A DNA stretch of 64,000 bases, taken from positions 78,050,894-78,114,893 of the forward strand of contig NW_024467119.1 in the NCBI RefSeq assembly GCF_017591425.1. The letters run 5' to 3'. Position numbers and translations under genes: made by a program. The DNA is from Ochotona curzoniae. Its lineage: Eukaryota; Chordata; Mammalia; Lagomorpha; Ochotonidae. Numbering within the stretch: position 1 is the first letter of the stretch; each line of letters begins with the position of its first letter. Below, piece after piece: positions 12,541 to 24,540 of this stretch. The notes under the pieces are model-generated. The model did no database searches and was not told the DNA's origin. It worked only from the letters and a program-made list of their open reading frames with translations.

Positions 12541-13630
12541 TCTAATAACAGTATCAAAAGATTAGTAGAAAATATTGTTGATTCTGTGTATATATTTCTG
12601 ACCATGATGTATGTACAGTATTTTGTTGGGAGAGATAGTTCCCATTGTTCTGGATGCTTGGCAGGTTCCATTAATTATTACATAGAAATTACCTCTGCTG
12701 TGGTATGTGTACTATTAAGATAAGTGAGCAGTGACATCAATGCCATTAAAAACTCTCAGATGGAAATATTGTCCACTTGGGGCTGACACTTCTGGCCATT
12801 AGCTAAGGTCTTGTATTCGATAGGATATTATAAAGTGTTTCCCTTCTTCCACTGATGCAATCTCACTAAATAGCATGGTGCTCTTGGCAGAAGAGCAAAA
12901 GAGTGCTCCTTGTGTAATCTGAAAATTCTTGATAAAGATGAAATTGGATGATTTTCTTCTGTTGAACAAAACATAATTAGTTTTGTTCTAGATTAAATGG
13001 AAAGATGATGCACACAGACATTTAGAAACAAATACAAGTATACCTTGTCCTTCATTTGTATGTTTAAAAAAAAAGCATAGAGGAGTCCATTATTTACCCC
13101 AGATTATCACTTGTGGACCAACTGTGGAAAGTAATGGAATGACTGAATGACTAATGTTTATCCTAGAAAGCTTCTGAGAATTTGGAAATACATGATCATA
13201 GAAGCTGTTATAGCATATTTTTAAAAAATAAAGCCCTATAGTTAATTTCTGAGATCTTACACTGTTTCCAATACAGTTAGGCACTGAATCTTTTAATAAT
13301 TTGTTGACACTGAAGCTTCACATTAGGCACACGTGGATATAGCAGTTCTGGTGTATTGTTATGTGCATGGATGCTCATATCTGTCTGCTCATTTTTCGTA
13401 TAAATGAAGCCAATGCTAAACAAACTGGTCATTGGATCCATAACCCCATTGCCTTGGCCTGTAGCCAACTTTATGATGCCTTTTTTTGGGGGGGGAGGGG
13501 GTTTTCTGTGTACTAACAAAAGCCAAACAAAAATGAATAAAAATGTTGTCGATGTAAAGAGAGCAAAGAGAAAGGAGAGTATATTTACATAAATCTAGAT
13601 GTGGTGTTGTTTGAAGAATACGCTCTTTGA
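12541..13630. other. Intronic AT-rich sequence, nothing recognised
   Basis: No exon is seen. A G-run (13485-13501) and AT-rich stretches are the only landmarks. Confidence 0.35.
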
Positions 13631-13634
13631 AATC

Positions 13635-13832
13635 AGTTTTAAATGTGCTGTGGACTTTAGGGTCAGACTGCCCAAGTGGTGTCTCACCTCTTCCACCTTT
13701 TCTTTGTGGCTCTGGGCAGAGTACTTGACCTCTCTCAACTGTCTTCTTCCTCTAGGAAATAGGGGTGCTTTGGTAGTGCTTACCGCATAGAATTTATGAG
13801 GATTAAGAGAGATGATGCTTTAAAATGGTCCA
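13635..13832 (+). mobile_element. MIR, nearly full length
   Basis: 'gtgctgtggactttagggtcagactgcccaagtggtgtctcacc', 'ctttgtggctctgggcagagtacttgacctctc' and 'taggaaataggggtgctttggtagtgcttaccgcatagaatttatgaggattaagagag' follow the MIR consensus from end to end. Confidence 0.8.
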
Positions 13833-15211
13833 TTCAATACAGAAGTTTTAGGCTGCTTTAATTTAAATTGTTCTGTATGTGTTGGAAAATTGTAGTTCTG
13901 TGAGATTAAGTGTATCTTTTCATTGACCTGTAGTTTACAAAATTTGTCATCCTGCTAGGAAGAAAGGCAGAGAACTGTAGACATCAAAGTCCCAGAAGAA
14001 ATAAGCCAGATGTAGACTTTGTCAAGCCTAACTACTGCTAATCTTTCACTAGACAGACTTCCTCCTGTTTCTGCTCCATAGTGAGTTTTCCAGCACTCTT
14101 GGGGTATTTGTTCAACTGTGGCTTTCTCATCCAGATCATCTGCCATCCTGATCAGCCCAGGCCTTGGCAGTCATCTTGCAGTTCTGGAGTTGGCCTGCTG
14201 TTGCTCATCTGACACCTAAAGGTTATCATGTGTGATAGTTATAGATTGTTACTTTAATTATTATGCCAGGTGGTAAGCATCAGGATAGTAGGAACTCTAG
14301 ATGTTGATTTATTCGTCCATTCATTGAATAGAGATAGCACATCTGGTGCTCTGCTGTGTACATAAAAAGTATTACAATGTATTAAATGAGTGATTGTGTG
14401 AACATTGTCGTGGTGACTAGTAAGTTGTGTTTAGGTCGAGCAGGTGAGGATAAAAATCTAAAGAGAATATATGTAATTTGGGGCTGGAAGGGTTGGGACA
14501 GGTCTGTGAATTGCTGTTTAGTAGTTTGCTGCACAGAGGGGGCATGGAGTGGGAGAACAGTGAGGTGATGCTCCAGGGCAGGTGGAAAATTGTATAGAAG
14601 TGGTTGTTGCTGAAAGTGAGGCCTCTTGTAATTGCTGAAGGAGCCAAAAAGAAACTAATTTGAAATTGCTGTTGCTGGAAAAAGATAAAAAGGAAAAATA
14701 GTTGTTTTATAGAAGATGAACAAAAACATTACCAAAGAATCAGTGATGGCTCCAAAACTTCGGTTTCAGCAGCACTCTCCACATGTAGAGATGGAATTGT
14801 TTGAGGCAGGCAAACTTTACTGTTTTCGTTTTCAGTTGCCCTTGAGATAGCCACTGAAAATACTTGACAGTATGCCACTGCCATGGTCGCCTATCAGGGC
14901 ATCAAAGTGTCTGAATACACTTGTGTGACATTTATGCTTACGTTGATACAACTAGAAGATGTGAATGTCCAGCCTGTGTCCTTGAAAGTGGCACTTCAGG
15001 ATTTGAAATCCATCTGATTCCAATTTCACAGAGTTGCTGGGTGAGCAAAGATGAGGGGCTCCATTAGTCTTAGTCTTTTTGCCTGGCACTGTTGATTTTT
15101 AAGTGGGTTTGTTTTTTAGCAAATAAATTAATAGTATCAGGGTTATAACCATTTCACAAAATGAATGAGTTTCATGAGTCATATCTTTTGTGCTTAAAGG
15201 TCTTGGAAGCT
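13833..15211. other. Intronic sequence, nothing coding
   Basis: A short L2-like trace lies near 14305-14370 ('attcgtccattcattgaatagagatagcac'). No gene is recognised. Confidence 0.35.
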
Positions 15212-15470
15212 GACATTCACCCTTGTGGTTAGTCTTATATCAGAGTGTTGAGTTCAGTTCCTGGCTCTGGCTCCTAATCCTAGCTTCCTGGGAGACAGCA
15301 ATGGTATCTCGAGTGTTTGGGTTTCTGTCACTCATATGAGAGACCTAATTTAAGTTTCTGGCTTCTGGTTCTGACTCTGTCCCAAATCTGACTGTTGTAG
15401 GCATTTAGAGGGGGTAATTCAACAGATGAGGGCTTCTAATTCTTTCAAATCAATCGATCAGTTGATCAAT
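15212..15470 (+). mobile_element. Old C-type SINE
   Basis: 'gagttcagttcctggctctggctcctaatcctagcttcctgggagacagcaatgg' and 'gtgtttgggtttctgtcactcatatgagagacc' match the mid-part of old C repeats, followed by an A/T-rich 'tcaatcgatcagttgatcaatcc' tail. Confidence 0.55.
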
Positions 15471-15589
15471 CCATCAGTATTCTTGCCAAATCTAGATAGT
15501 TGAATTGTGTTTGGATCCAGAGTATGTTTTATACACTTGTACAATTTTAGTACTAGACTATAATTCCACAGGTAATTTATCTCAGCTTA

Positions 15590-15720
15590 TTTTTCATACA
15601 GGCCGCTGAAGACTAGAGAAAGGAAGTGACTTGATCATGCTCACAGAACTGTTGACTGGCCAAACATGGGGCAAGTCCAGATCTCCAATCCCCAGGATTT
15701 AGTGTCATCTCTTTCCATTA
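15590..15720 (-). mobile_element. MIR fragment, antisense
   Basis: 'gaagactagagaaaggaagtgacttgatcatgctcacagaactg...caagtccagatctccaatcccc' matches antisense MIR (gaggttaagtgacttgcccaaggtcacac...). Confidence 0.6.
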
Positions 15721-16539
15721 GCTTCCTTTGAGTAAATTTGAGTTTCATGATTCATCCCACAGCATAAATTTAACTACTGAACTCCAGAAGCAGATTTATA
15801 ATAATCCCTCTCTATGCTTTTGTTAATTGCAAAATAGCAACATTTCTTAGAGAGCGTATCTTCTTCCTCCCCCAGGCTCTTGGGCAGGGCATGTCCTGCT
15901 GGGGTGCACCTGTGTTAACTCTTGTCAATTTTGAAATGTTCTTTCTTCTTGGTGAGTTTGCTCGAAAAGGAGAGCTTGCACCATCTAGTGGCTCTAAGAA
16001 GAGGCTCCCAGGTTTAATTTTTTGGTGGCCCTATGTTTTTTCAAGTGTTTTACTTAATAACTGCAGATTCATATGGGACCTTTTGTTCACAGAAGGAGAG
16101 CGGTGTTAGCATAGGATGACGGTAGAGTTGCTTTGTATTTCACTGTGCTGAAAACAAGACAAGAGTATTGACCTTGCTTTTTCCGTTTCTTAATGAAAGG
16201 AGGGTAAGAAAGTAGGTAATATATCAACTTGGCTTTTTCAGCCAGTCCTTAGATTCCTTTACTCATTAATTAAATATATTAGCTCTTCTGTAATGGACCT
16301 TTTCATTATAGTTGGGAACTAGTCAAATCCTGTTAACTCCTGGGAAATCTTTTATGGGCAATTAATTTATTCAACAATGTACAGCCTTGTAGAACCTAAT
16401 TAGATAAATGAAGTTTTGGGAAGCTCCCGAATACTCCTCTGTTTGCCTCCATGGGGGATTTTAGATCTTGATAACAGCTCTTGGAAATACTTTTCTCATG
16501 CAGCAGGTGGCAGAAGACAGTATCTGTCAAGAGGGAGAA
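15721..16539. other. Intronic sequence, nothing recognised
   Basis: There is no exon or repeat I can name up to the CSINE target site at 16528. Confidence 0.35.
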
Positions 16540-16868
16540 TTTTTTTTTATTTTATTTGCATTATTTTAAAAATATTTATTGGGAAGTCAGATATACAGAG
16601 TGGAGGAGAGGAATATCTTCCATCCACTGATTCACTCCCCAAGTGGCTGCAACAGCTGGAGCTGAGCCAGTCTGAAGCCGGGAGTCTCTTCCAGGTCTCC
16701 CACACGGGTGCAGGATTCCAAGGCTTTGGGCCATCCTGGACTGCTTTCCCAGGCCACAAGCAGGGGGCTGGATGGGAAATGGGGGCACAGGACACTAACT
16801 GGTGCTCATTTGGGATCCCTGCTTATGCAAGACGAGGACTTTAGCCACTAGGCTACCAAGCTGGGCCC
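16540..16868 (-). mobile_element. CSINE, antisense, 12-bp TSD
   Basis: It reads from the T-rich end at 16540 ('aaatatttattgggaagtcagatatacag') to '...ctaggctaccaagctgggccc'. The flanks CAAGAGGGAGAA at 16528-16539 and 16869-16880 are identical. Confidence 0.93.
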
Positions 16869-16980
16869 CAAGAGGGAGAACTAGAAGACTGAATGAACTC
16901 GTTAGCCCTGTGATCTGGAACGCCTATTAACCTCTTAGGACTGAGTTCACTTTTCATTTTATTTATTTTGAAAGGAGAGG

Positions 16981-17314
16981 GTATTTTTTAAAAGATTTAT
17001 TTATATTTATTGCAAGGTCAGATATACAGAAAGAAGGAGAGACAGAGAGGAAGATTTTCCGTCCACTGATTCACTCCCCAAGCAACCACAATGGCTGGTG
17101 CTGCACCAGTCCGAAGCCAGGAGCCCAGATCCTCTTCCAGGTCTCCCACACGGGCGCAGGGTCCCCAGGCTTTGGGCTGTCCTCGACTGCTTTCCCAGGC
17201 CACAAGCAGGGAGCTGGATGGGAAGTGGAGCTGTCGAGATTAGAACCGGCACCCATATGGGATCCCAGCGCTTTCAAGGCAAGGACTTTAACTGCTAGGC
17301 CACCGCACCTGGCC
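16981..17314 (-). mobile_element. CSINE, antisense, 12-bp TSD
   Basis: It reads from 'aaaagatttatttatatttattgcaaggtcagatatacag' to '...ggcaccatatggg'-type box B sequence and 'ggccaccgcacctggcc'. TGAAAGGAGAGG flanks it at 16969-16980 and 17315-17326. Confidence 0.94.
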
Positions 17315-17489
17315 TGAAAGGAGAGGTTTTATTCATTTTTATATTTACAGAATATTTCTCAGCAAAAAAAAAGTCAGTTACTTCATCAGCTGAAAGATGT
17401 TAAAATATCTCGTAGTACCTGTGTTGTGTGGATGTACTTGATGAGCATAACACCCAAAGGCTAGTGATTTGTGGCTCATACCCCCTGCA

Positions 17490-17735
17490 CATGTCAACAT
17501 CAGTGAGGGGTTTTACCATAGCCCTACCCCTAGAGCCTGTGATTTAACTGAATCAGCATCTGGCACAAGCCTGGGCAATTTTGACAGTGATTCCAATTGA
17601 TATAACTGATTTAATGACATAATTCTAAGTGATCCTAACTTGGAACTGGGGACGAGAATTACTTACATAGGATGTTCTGAAAACCTTAATGTGAATGCTT
17701 GATAAACATTTGGGGTTCATATTTGAGAATCAGTG
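17490..17735. mobile_element. Possible MER5-type MITE remnant
   Basis: 'accatagccctacccctagagcctgtgatttaactgaatcagcatctgg' and, farther on, 'tatttgagaatcagtgttctggg' resemble MER5-family internal and end sequences. It is highly decayed. Confidence 0.35.
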
Positions 17736-20340
17736 TTCTGGGAACCACGGTGCAGGAGTTGTACTCTATTGTGATTGGAGTAATAAAGTTAGCGTTGTGT
17801 CTGAAAGGCTGCATTTTTGCCGCTCAGAGTAGGCCCAGTCCTAGTGCATGACCCAGGTCTGAGGAACGTGAACACTTCTCAGGATGATCAGAAGCTAGGG
17901 CCTACATTGTTACCAGCTCTGTGAGAGGCAGTGTAATATGTTGTTGTAATTGTCTTCATCTGATCTTGTATTGTTGGTTCTCTTCCCAGTAACAGTGGGA
18001 AAGTAGGCATCTCACATAAAGCATCAATTTGTTTCACTTTTTGTGGAGTTGCCAATAGGAATATGTATCTCCCTGTGAGTTTTTTGAAGGAGGTGTTTTT
18101 TTTGAGTGAAACCCTAATTTGTTGCTGGAAGTGGCTTTCTTTAGACAAATGTAGTTGCCTTGGTAGGAAGAAGGGGTCGTGGGGTGGTAAAAGGCAGGGA
18201 GTGGGTGCAAATCCCCCTATCATGCTATAATTGGTACTGTTACCTGGGAGACACTTTCTTTGCCCACGTGGTCCAAATGGTGGTTGCGAATAACTGGTTT
18301 CAAATGGTTTATGCCTCTGTTTTCAGAGAGCTGAGGATGAGAATTCTAGGAACTGTAAGTTTTCTTTTCTTGGTTTCCTGTCCTCAAAATGTGTAAAGAA
18401 TAACATTTGAATCTTTTTTTCTGTGCTACTTAATTGTATACTTTTAGGGCACAAGTTTGAGCTCATTTTTCTTATCCATCAGATGAGAACCTTAATGTCA
18501 GCCTTAAATGTCCAAGATGAATTAATTCAGCACCTGGTTATTTCTGGAACTTCTGTTACTAGTGGTAGCAGTCCGGGATGGTAGTGAACAAGTTCCCCAC
18601 ACCCGACTCCCTGGAAATGGCGGGCTTCCTGGCCTGTGTGTCCTTTGTGCTGTTGGTACAAATGGCAAGGGGCTGTTAACAGAGGCCCGGCTAGAGAAGA
18701 GTACTCAGAGTTGTCATTCTTACATAAATAACATGATTCAGAGTCTCATCACATATTTCTCCTTCAAAAAAACTGGTTACTCCCTAGAGGGGTTCATTTT
18801 ATTGATCCCTCATCTAGTGTAACTAGAAGGCACAGAATGCAGATTTTTATGGAAGCAGTGTGGAGAAAAAAACAAGAAAAGGTGTTTGCTGGGGAATTAC
18901 TTGGGTAAAAGTTGTACCTGGTGCCATGGGATGTTATGGACTTCGGATGTACAGAGATCTTGGGAACTTTGAAAAACTGAGAAAATGACCAGAGAGAATG
19001 CATTGATTTTGAATTGCTGTGTGTGGTCCCTTGGGATTGCCTTGTGGCGCCCTGAAGTTTTCTCTGTGCTCCTTTTGTCGTCTGCCTTTAATCGGCTAGT
19101 GCCTGGAGTGCAGTATCATTTCATTGAAGCACTTGGCCTAGAATAGAAAGTGTTTATGTGAATCAGTATAAACTGAATTTCCAAAACTAAGGGACTGATA
19201 GTACAGTTTCAGAAAAGTCGGTATGGTCTAATTGAGGTATGAAGGGCTCTCTCCCCATCTGAATTCTGACAAGTTGAGAAATGCAACAACAACAACAACA
19301 AAATGAGTCGGGCAGATGGAGGACCAAAATAACACCTTTACTACCAGTAAAACTGGTGCCAGAGAACAGGGTTTGTACTTGTGGCTCAGATTTCCTGATA
19401 TTGAGTCCAAGGGTTAGACAAGCTTATCCAGACACACCGTTTTGGTTTGGTGGGGCAAACAAGGCTTCTTGCCAGGAGCCTGACTCCTAGAAAAAAAAAA
19501 AATAGAAAGCAACAGACACAATCCCAGACTCATCCAAGTGACCAGTAAGTCCTCTTCTGGGGAGGTGCAGAGGGATCAGAAGCCCGTGTGAGGAAATCCT
19601 GTGTGGGGAAGGAATCTGATTTGGAGACTTCAATTTTCTCTATTGGATCTACAAACAGCACACCCTTTTAAGTTCCAGCAAATTGAATAGTAGTAAAAAA
19701 CAAATGGTGGTAGTTTACGTACCACTCCCAAACCCAGGAGCCTCAACAGATCCCTGCTACGGGTAGCGTGTGAGTCAGAATCTTTCACCTGGTATTGAAA
19801 AAGCACACCCAGTTTGGCCTCATTGTGCCTATTAGCTTTCCTCCTTTCACGATTTCTAAAAGCTAATTTGAAGTCTTATCAGTGTCTTAATCCTTTGTAG
19901 TCTCCATTTTTCTATTCCTGCTGGATTAACCTTCTTACTCCTTTCTGTCTGTCTAAAATGTATTCCTGTGCTAAGTCTCCATACAAGCCCTACACTAGGT
20001 AAAAACCTCGGACTTTTATGTGTGCATCGATTCTCTCATCTTTAAGCCTCCAGTGAACTCTTACGTGGGACCATTCAGGTGAGCAAATGTTTGAAAGAGG
20101 CTGTGCTGGTGTATCCGAAACTGCACATATGCAAATAATTCAATTAAATATATAGTAGGCCAAACGTTTCAAAAGAAAGTGACGGACACCATTATCACTG
20201 TGGTAGAAATACAGTGGTGTGTTGATTATGCTAGAAAATGAAATTATTAAGTAAAAGTACTGAAATTGGCTCTTAGTTTCATGTCATTGACATGGAATAC
20301 AAACTTAGATTTTTGAAACTGAGAGGGTAGATAATCTATT
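17736..20340. other. Intronic sequence, nothing recognised
   Basis: This is unique-looking sequence. A short (CAA)n at 19284-19301 and a C/T-free A-run at 19492-19502 are the only simple repeats. No exon is seen. Confidence 0.35.
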
Positions 20341-20385
20341 TTGTTCCACTTCATCATTTCACAGAGGAATAGAAGATGTGGCATA

Positions 20386-20646
20386 GGGCCCAGAGTGATA
20401 ATATAGTGGCCAAATCATTGTCTTGCAGCCTCTGGGATACCGGTTTGTGTCCTGGCGGCTCCACTTCCCGTTTTGCTCCCTGCTTGGGGCCTTGGAAGGC
20501 CCAAAGCCTTGGGGACCTACACCCAAGTGGGGAACTGAGAGGATATTCTGCTGTGGCTGTTGCAGTCACTTGGGGAGTGAATCAATCTCTTTTCTCTATG
20601 TAGATCTGACTTTCCAATAAAAATAAAATAAATCTTTAAAAAAAGA
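20386..20646 (+). mobile_element. Degraded CSINE
   Basis: It begins 'gggcccagagtgataatatagtggccaaatc', has 'gtgtcctggcggctccacttcccg' and ends 'tccaataaaaataaaataaatctttaaaaaaag'. Several internal deletions make it short. Confidence 0.85.
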
Positions 20647-20879
20647 TGTTACATATATTATCTCTATTCTTTTGTGTTATGTTATCCAGGGAAGATTTAT
20701 ATATCTAGGGTGGCTTCATATTTGCATTAGAGTCTTTGAAATGCTTTTCTGTTATCTTGTGTATGCCTGATTTTCTATATCCTCAACACATCTGTGGAGG
20801 AAGACACTTTTCATGGATGCTTTCACTGCAGGTCAACATTAATCTTCTTCATTGACACATGTAAACTTACTATGCTTAG

Positions 20880-21000
20880 CACGTAGGTCTGAGATATCAG
20901 GCTGCAGTGGTTGAGATACACAGAGATCATTTGACTTGTCCATAGTCACCGGCTTCTAAGAATTAAAATGCAAATACAGACCATTTTCTCAAACTTTATA
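20880..21000 (-). mobile_element. Possible MIR/L2 fragment
   Basis: 'agatcatttgacttgtccatagtcaccggcttctaagaattaaaatgcaaatacagacc' has the layout of antisense MIR or L2 ends (acttgcccaaggtcacacagctag...). Confidence 0.35.
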
Positions 21001-21554
21001 GTGCCTCTCTCTTTGTTAAATTGTTGTATGAAGATCCTGAGAGAATCCTGGCTTAGAAGGAAGACAAGTTTCCCATCCTCTATTTGATCAAGAGAAAGAA
21101 CATTTCACATAGGCGCTCAACCATCAAGGGTGGAAAATCACGGCTTTGACGAGTGCTGAGAGAGGGTGCTGCCTTTGGTCCGAGTGGCAGAGAAGGCAGG
21201 GAGTAAGACTGGAGAAGCACTGCTGTTCAGCCAGCTCTCAGCTCCTGACAGACCTTCAAAGCCATCCAGGACCTCTTTGTCACTTGCCTAGTATTGTTGA
21301 GTTCTCCAGATAGCAGTGATCATGGCTAACTGTCACACAGAGATGTCAAAATAAAAGAATCACAGTGTTTTGGTAATTTGTACCACTGTTTCTTTTCAAT
21401 TTTTAAACATTGCAGACTTTTTATTTAACATTTAAATGTTACTATCAACTCTTAAATGTTTGTTAACAAAGTTAACAGGAAAAGAGTGAATCTTCATGTT
21501 GAGTGAGCAAGTCAATTTGATAAGTTGTAATGATCACTTTTAAAAATATCAGAG

Positions 21555-21889
21555 GGCCCGGCGCGGTGGCGCAGTGGTTAAGGTCCTCTCCTTGCACGCC
21601 CGGGATCCCATATGGACGCCGGTTCTATCCTGGCAGCCCCACTTCCCTTCCAGCTCCCTGCCTGTGGCCCGGTAAGGCAGTTGAGGACGGCCCAAAGCTT
21701 TGGGACCCTGCACCTACGTGGGAGACCCGGAAGAGGCTCCTGGCTTGGGATCGGCATAGCATTGGCCGTTGCAGCTCACTTGGGGAGTGAATCATCGGAC
21801 GGAAGATCTTCCTCTCTGTCTCTGCTCTCTGTATATCTGCCTTTCCAATAAAAAAAATAATAAAAATCAAAAATAAAAAAAAATAAAAA
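21555..21889 (+). mobile_element. Young CSINE with 14-bp TSD
   Basis: This is full length from GGCCCGGCGCGGTGGCGCAG to an A-rich tail of mixed AATAAAA. TAAAAATATCAGAG flanks it at 21541-21554 and 21890-21903. It shares diagnostic bases (GGTCCTCTCCTTGCACGCCC) with the copy at 44155, so the two belong to the same young subfamily. Confidence 0.95.
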
Positions 21890-22084
21890 TAAAAATATCA
21901 GAGTGCGTTGCACTAGGTAGGTATTCCACGCTGTTGTAAAATATATTTCTTACGATGAGCCATTGCTTAAAATATTGGAAAACGCTGTTCTGGTGTTAAA
22001 GATTATTGGAGGATGGATTACTATTTCAGTCTAGATGTTACTTCTCTGCTTTCTGATAGGCTGCAAATGTTCATTGATCTTATG

Positions 22085-22195
22085 GAATACAGCATGCATT
22101 TATTCATTCAGCAAGTAGATTTTGAACATGCACTATATGCCAGGCACTGTTTCAACTGCTGAAGATGAGCTCTTTAGGAATTTATTTCTAGGGAA
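22085..22195 (-). mobile_element. Ancient L2-like fragment
   Basis: 'catttattcattcagcaagtagattttgaacatgcactatatgccaggcactgtttcaactgctgaagatgagc' is the classic antisense L2 3' region (tattgagcacctactatgtgccaggcactg). Confidence 0.6.
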
Positions 22196-23788
22196 ACTCC
22201 TATTTTCAGAGGGTATCCTGTATCATTTTGCATTATTTGGTTCAGGTATGGATAACAGAAAACACCCCTACGAGGATCTTCCTGTTCTACACATCTGTCT
22301 TCCTTATCAACTGACTAGTACATGTTTAGTCACATCTTGTTGTAAAGAGCCTGAGGAGTGTAGGGTTATGTGTGTGTGTGTGTTTAAAAAAAAAAAACAC
22401 AGCTACAAAGTCACAATTTTCCAAGGATGAGATAGAGATAGTAATAATGCGACACTTGATAGTGCTGCAACAAACCTCAGATACAGTTTTGCTTCTATTG
22501 AATGAGAAGTTGTTGGTTCCTCTTGTAGTTGTTGGAAAGGCACAGGCTTGGTAGGACCACCGAGCAGATTTGTGCCGTTTGCCTACTGGATGGAGTTTGC
22601 GTTCTGCAGTCTAGGCTTTGTGCTCAGGCACCTTCTGCTTTGCTCAGGCCATCAGCTTAGCAAACTGTGGACCTAGAGGTGCTGCTGTGGCAAAGGGGGG
22701 CTTTCAGAAATGCTCCGTGTGGGCTGGCTCTGGCTGAAGCTGGACTTCCAGTAACCTAGAGGTGGCCTGAAGCTTTTCACGTCCGACATACCTCATTCTT
22801 CTTTTCACAGGACTTTTTCACCTCCTGTGAGGAGGTGAACCTGCTAGTAAAATGGTACGAATTAGGTGACAGAACTATATTCCTAGATTCTCAGTGCACA
22901 AGCATGATACACTGGCCTACAACCAGGCCGACCCTTCATCTTTGACCCCGTGATACCTCATGTTACTTCTCTCCATTGTAAGAGGAAATCACAGCTGTAA
23001 ACTAAGATTACATTTACTTTCCATTTGAAATGCAAAATCAGATTTTTTTTTCTCAGCAAGTACCGGAGGAAGATAATATAGCAGAGGATTCACTTCCTAA
23101 GTACCAGAATTATAAAAAGATAGGGAAAAAAAAAAACATTCAAAAACAGCTCACACAAAACCCCACCTTATCTAAGGAAGCCAGTTCTGGAAAAAAGAGA
23201 AAATCTGGTCTGAAAGTTGCTGTGAGTCTTTTATTCTTTCCTTGTACTCTCCAAAGAGAACATTAAAGTTTTATCAGCACCAAATGCCCTGCAAGTTTTT
23301 CTTCAGGTGATCCTACGAAAACCAAAAAGCAAGGAAAACAGAAAAAGCATGTCACCTGCTTGTTTTGCTGTCTTGCTGTAACTTTCTCATGTCCCATGAT
23401 ATAATGTCTTTAAGGCCCTGCTCTTCCCTCATTTTTGTGGCCAGTGTGCATGCGTGTGAGGCATAGAAGGAGTTGCTCTGGCAGGATGGTTCTCCATGAT
23501 GATCCATTGCTGGGTGGTGAGCAGGTTTGGGATAGGAGAAAAATGACCAGAAGGATTAGTTACTGAGTGCGCTAGGACAGACACTGTGAGCGTTTTCAAT
23601 CTGTCCAGTGTGCTTTGGTCCTTCTGTGTCTTATGGAAAATAAGACAGGAATGAACTCTTTCTTTTCTTATCAGAGCTTGCTTTTGTGTAACATGGTCTA
23701 ACATGGTCTAAACATGACGTTCCACCCCTACGTGATATGTTAGCCCAGTAGATCGACTGAGTGGTCCCCGGGGTGTGTGGGGGGGGGG
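22196..23788. other. Intronic sequence, nothing coding
   Basis: It includes a small hairpin at 22819-22837 (CACCTCCT/AGGAGGTG, 3-nt loop), A-rich stretches near 22385-22397 and 23127-23137, and no recognisable exon. Confidence 0.4.
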
Positions 23789-24540
23789 CAGACGTGGAGC
23801 CTGGGGTGTGTGTTGGGGCAGGTGTGGAGCCTGGGGTGTGAATTGGGGCAGGCGTGGAGCCTGGGGTGTGTGTGGGGGCAGGCGTGGAGCCTGGAAAGTT
23901 GGAGGGGCAGACATGGAACCTGGGGTGTGTGGGGGGGCAGGTGTGGAACCTGGGGTGTGTGTCAGGGCAGGCGTGGAGCCTGGGGAAGTTGGGGGGGCAG
24001 ACATGGAGCCTGGGGTGTGGGGGGCAGGCGTGGATTCTGGGGTGTGTGGCGGGCAGGCATGGAGCCTGGGGAGTGTGTCGGGACAGGCATGGAGCCTGGG
24101 AAGTTGGAGGGGCAGACATGGAGCCTGGGGTGTCAGCAGGGGCAGACATGGAGCCTGGGTTGTGAGTCGGGGCAGATGTGGAGCCTGGGGTGTCAGCAGG
24201 GGCAGACATGGAGCCTGGGGTGTGGGGGGGGCAGGTGTGGATTCTGGGGTGTGTGGCCGGCAGGCATGGAGCCTGGGGAGTGTGTCGGGACAGGCATGGA
24301 GCCTGGGGAGTGTGTCGGGACAGGCATGGAGCCTGGGGAGTGTGTCGGGACAGGCATGGAGCCTGGGAAGTTGGAGGGGCAGACATGGAGCCTGGGGTGT
24401 CAGCAGGGGCAGACATGGAGCCTGGGAAGTTGTGGGGGCAGACATGGAGCCTGGGGTATGGCGGGGGGGGCAGGTGTGGATTCTGGGGTGTGTGGCCGGC
24501 AGGCATGGAGCCTGGGGAGTGTGTAGGGGCAGGTGTGAAG
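23789..24540. repeat. G-rich minisatellite, ~25 units of ~30 bp
   Basis: Tandem units start CAG(A/G)(C/T)(A/G)TGGAGCCTGGGG and differ mainly in their last ten bases (such as GTGTGTCGGGA, TGTCAGCAGGGG, AAGTTGGAGGGG). Most units are exactly 30 bp, a few 27-31. Because 30 is divisible by three, long open frames appear in several frames on both strands; they are artefacts of the repeat. One unit type, ending GAGTGTGTCGGGA, occurs three times in a row at about 24292-24380. Runs of four or more Gs are abundant. Confidence 0.97.

Noticed and set aside
16416..16844. 142-codon + strand frame
   Set aside because: More than half of it is an antisense CSINE.
21555..21640. tRNA gene (box A and box B present)
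   Set aside because: It is the tRNA-derived head of a CSINE; no complete cloverleaf.
22819..22837. Hairpin CACCTCCT-GTG-AGGAGGTG
   Set aside because: The 8-bp stem with a 3-nt loop is neat, but it is isolated and expected by chance in 64 kb.
22801..22852. Exon-like segment with TTTTCACAG acceptor and a GT after it
   Set aside because: About 40 bp with no match to the expected FHIP1A sequence; an in-frame stop precedes any useful reading and it contains a small hairpin instead.
23789..24540. Regularly spaced ~30-bp repeats as a CRISPR array
   Set aside because: The units are directly tandem with no unique spacers, and the DNA is mammalian.
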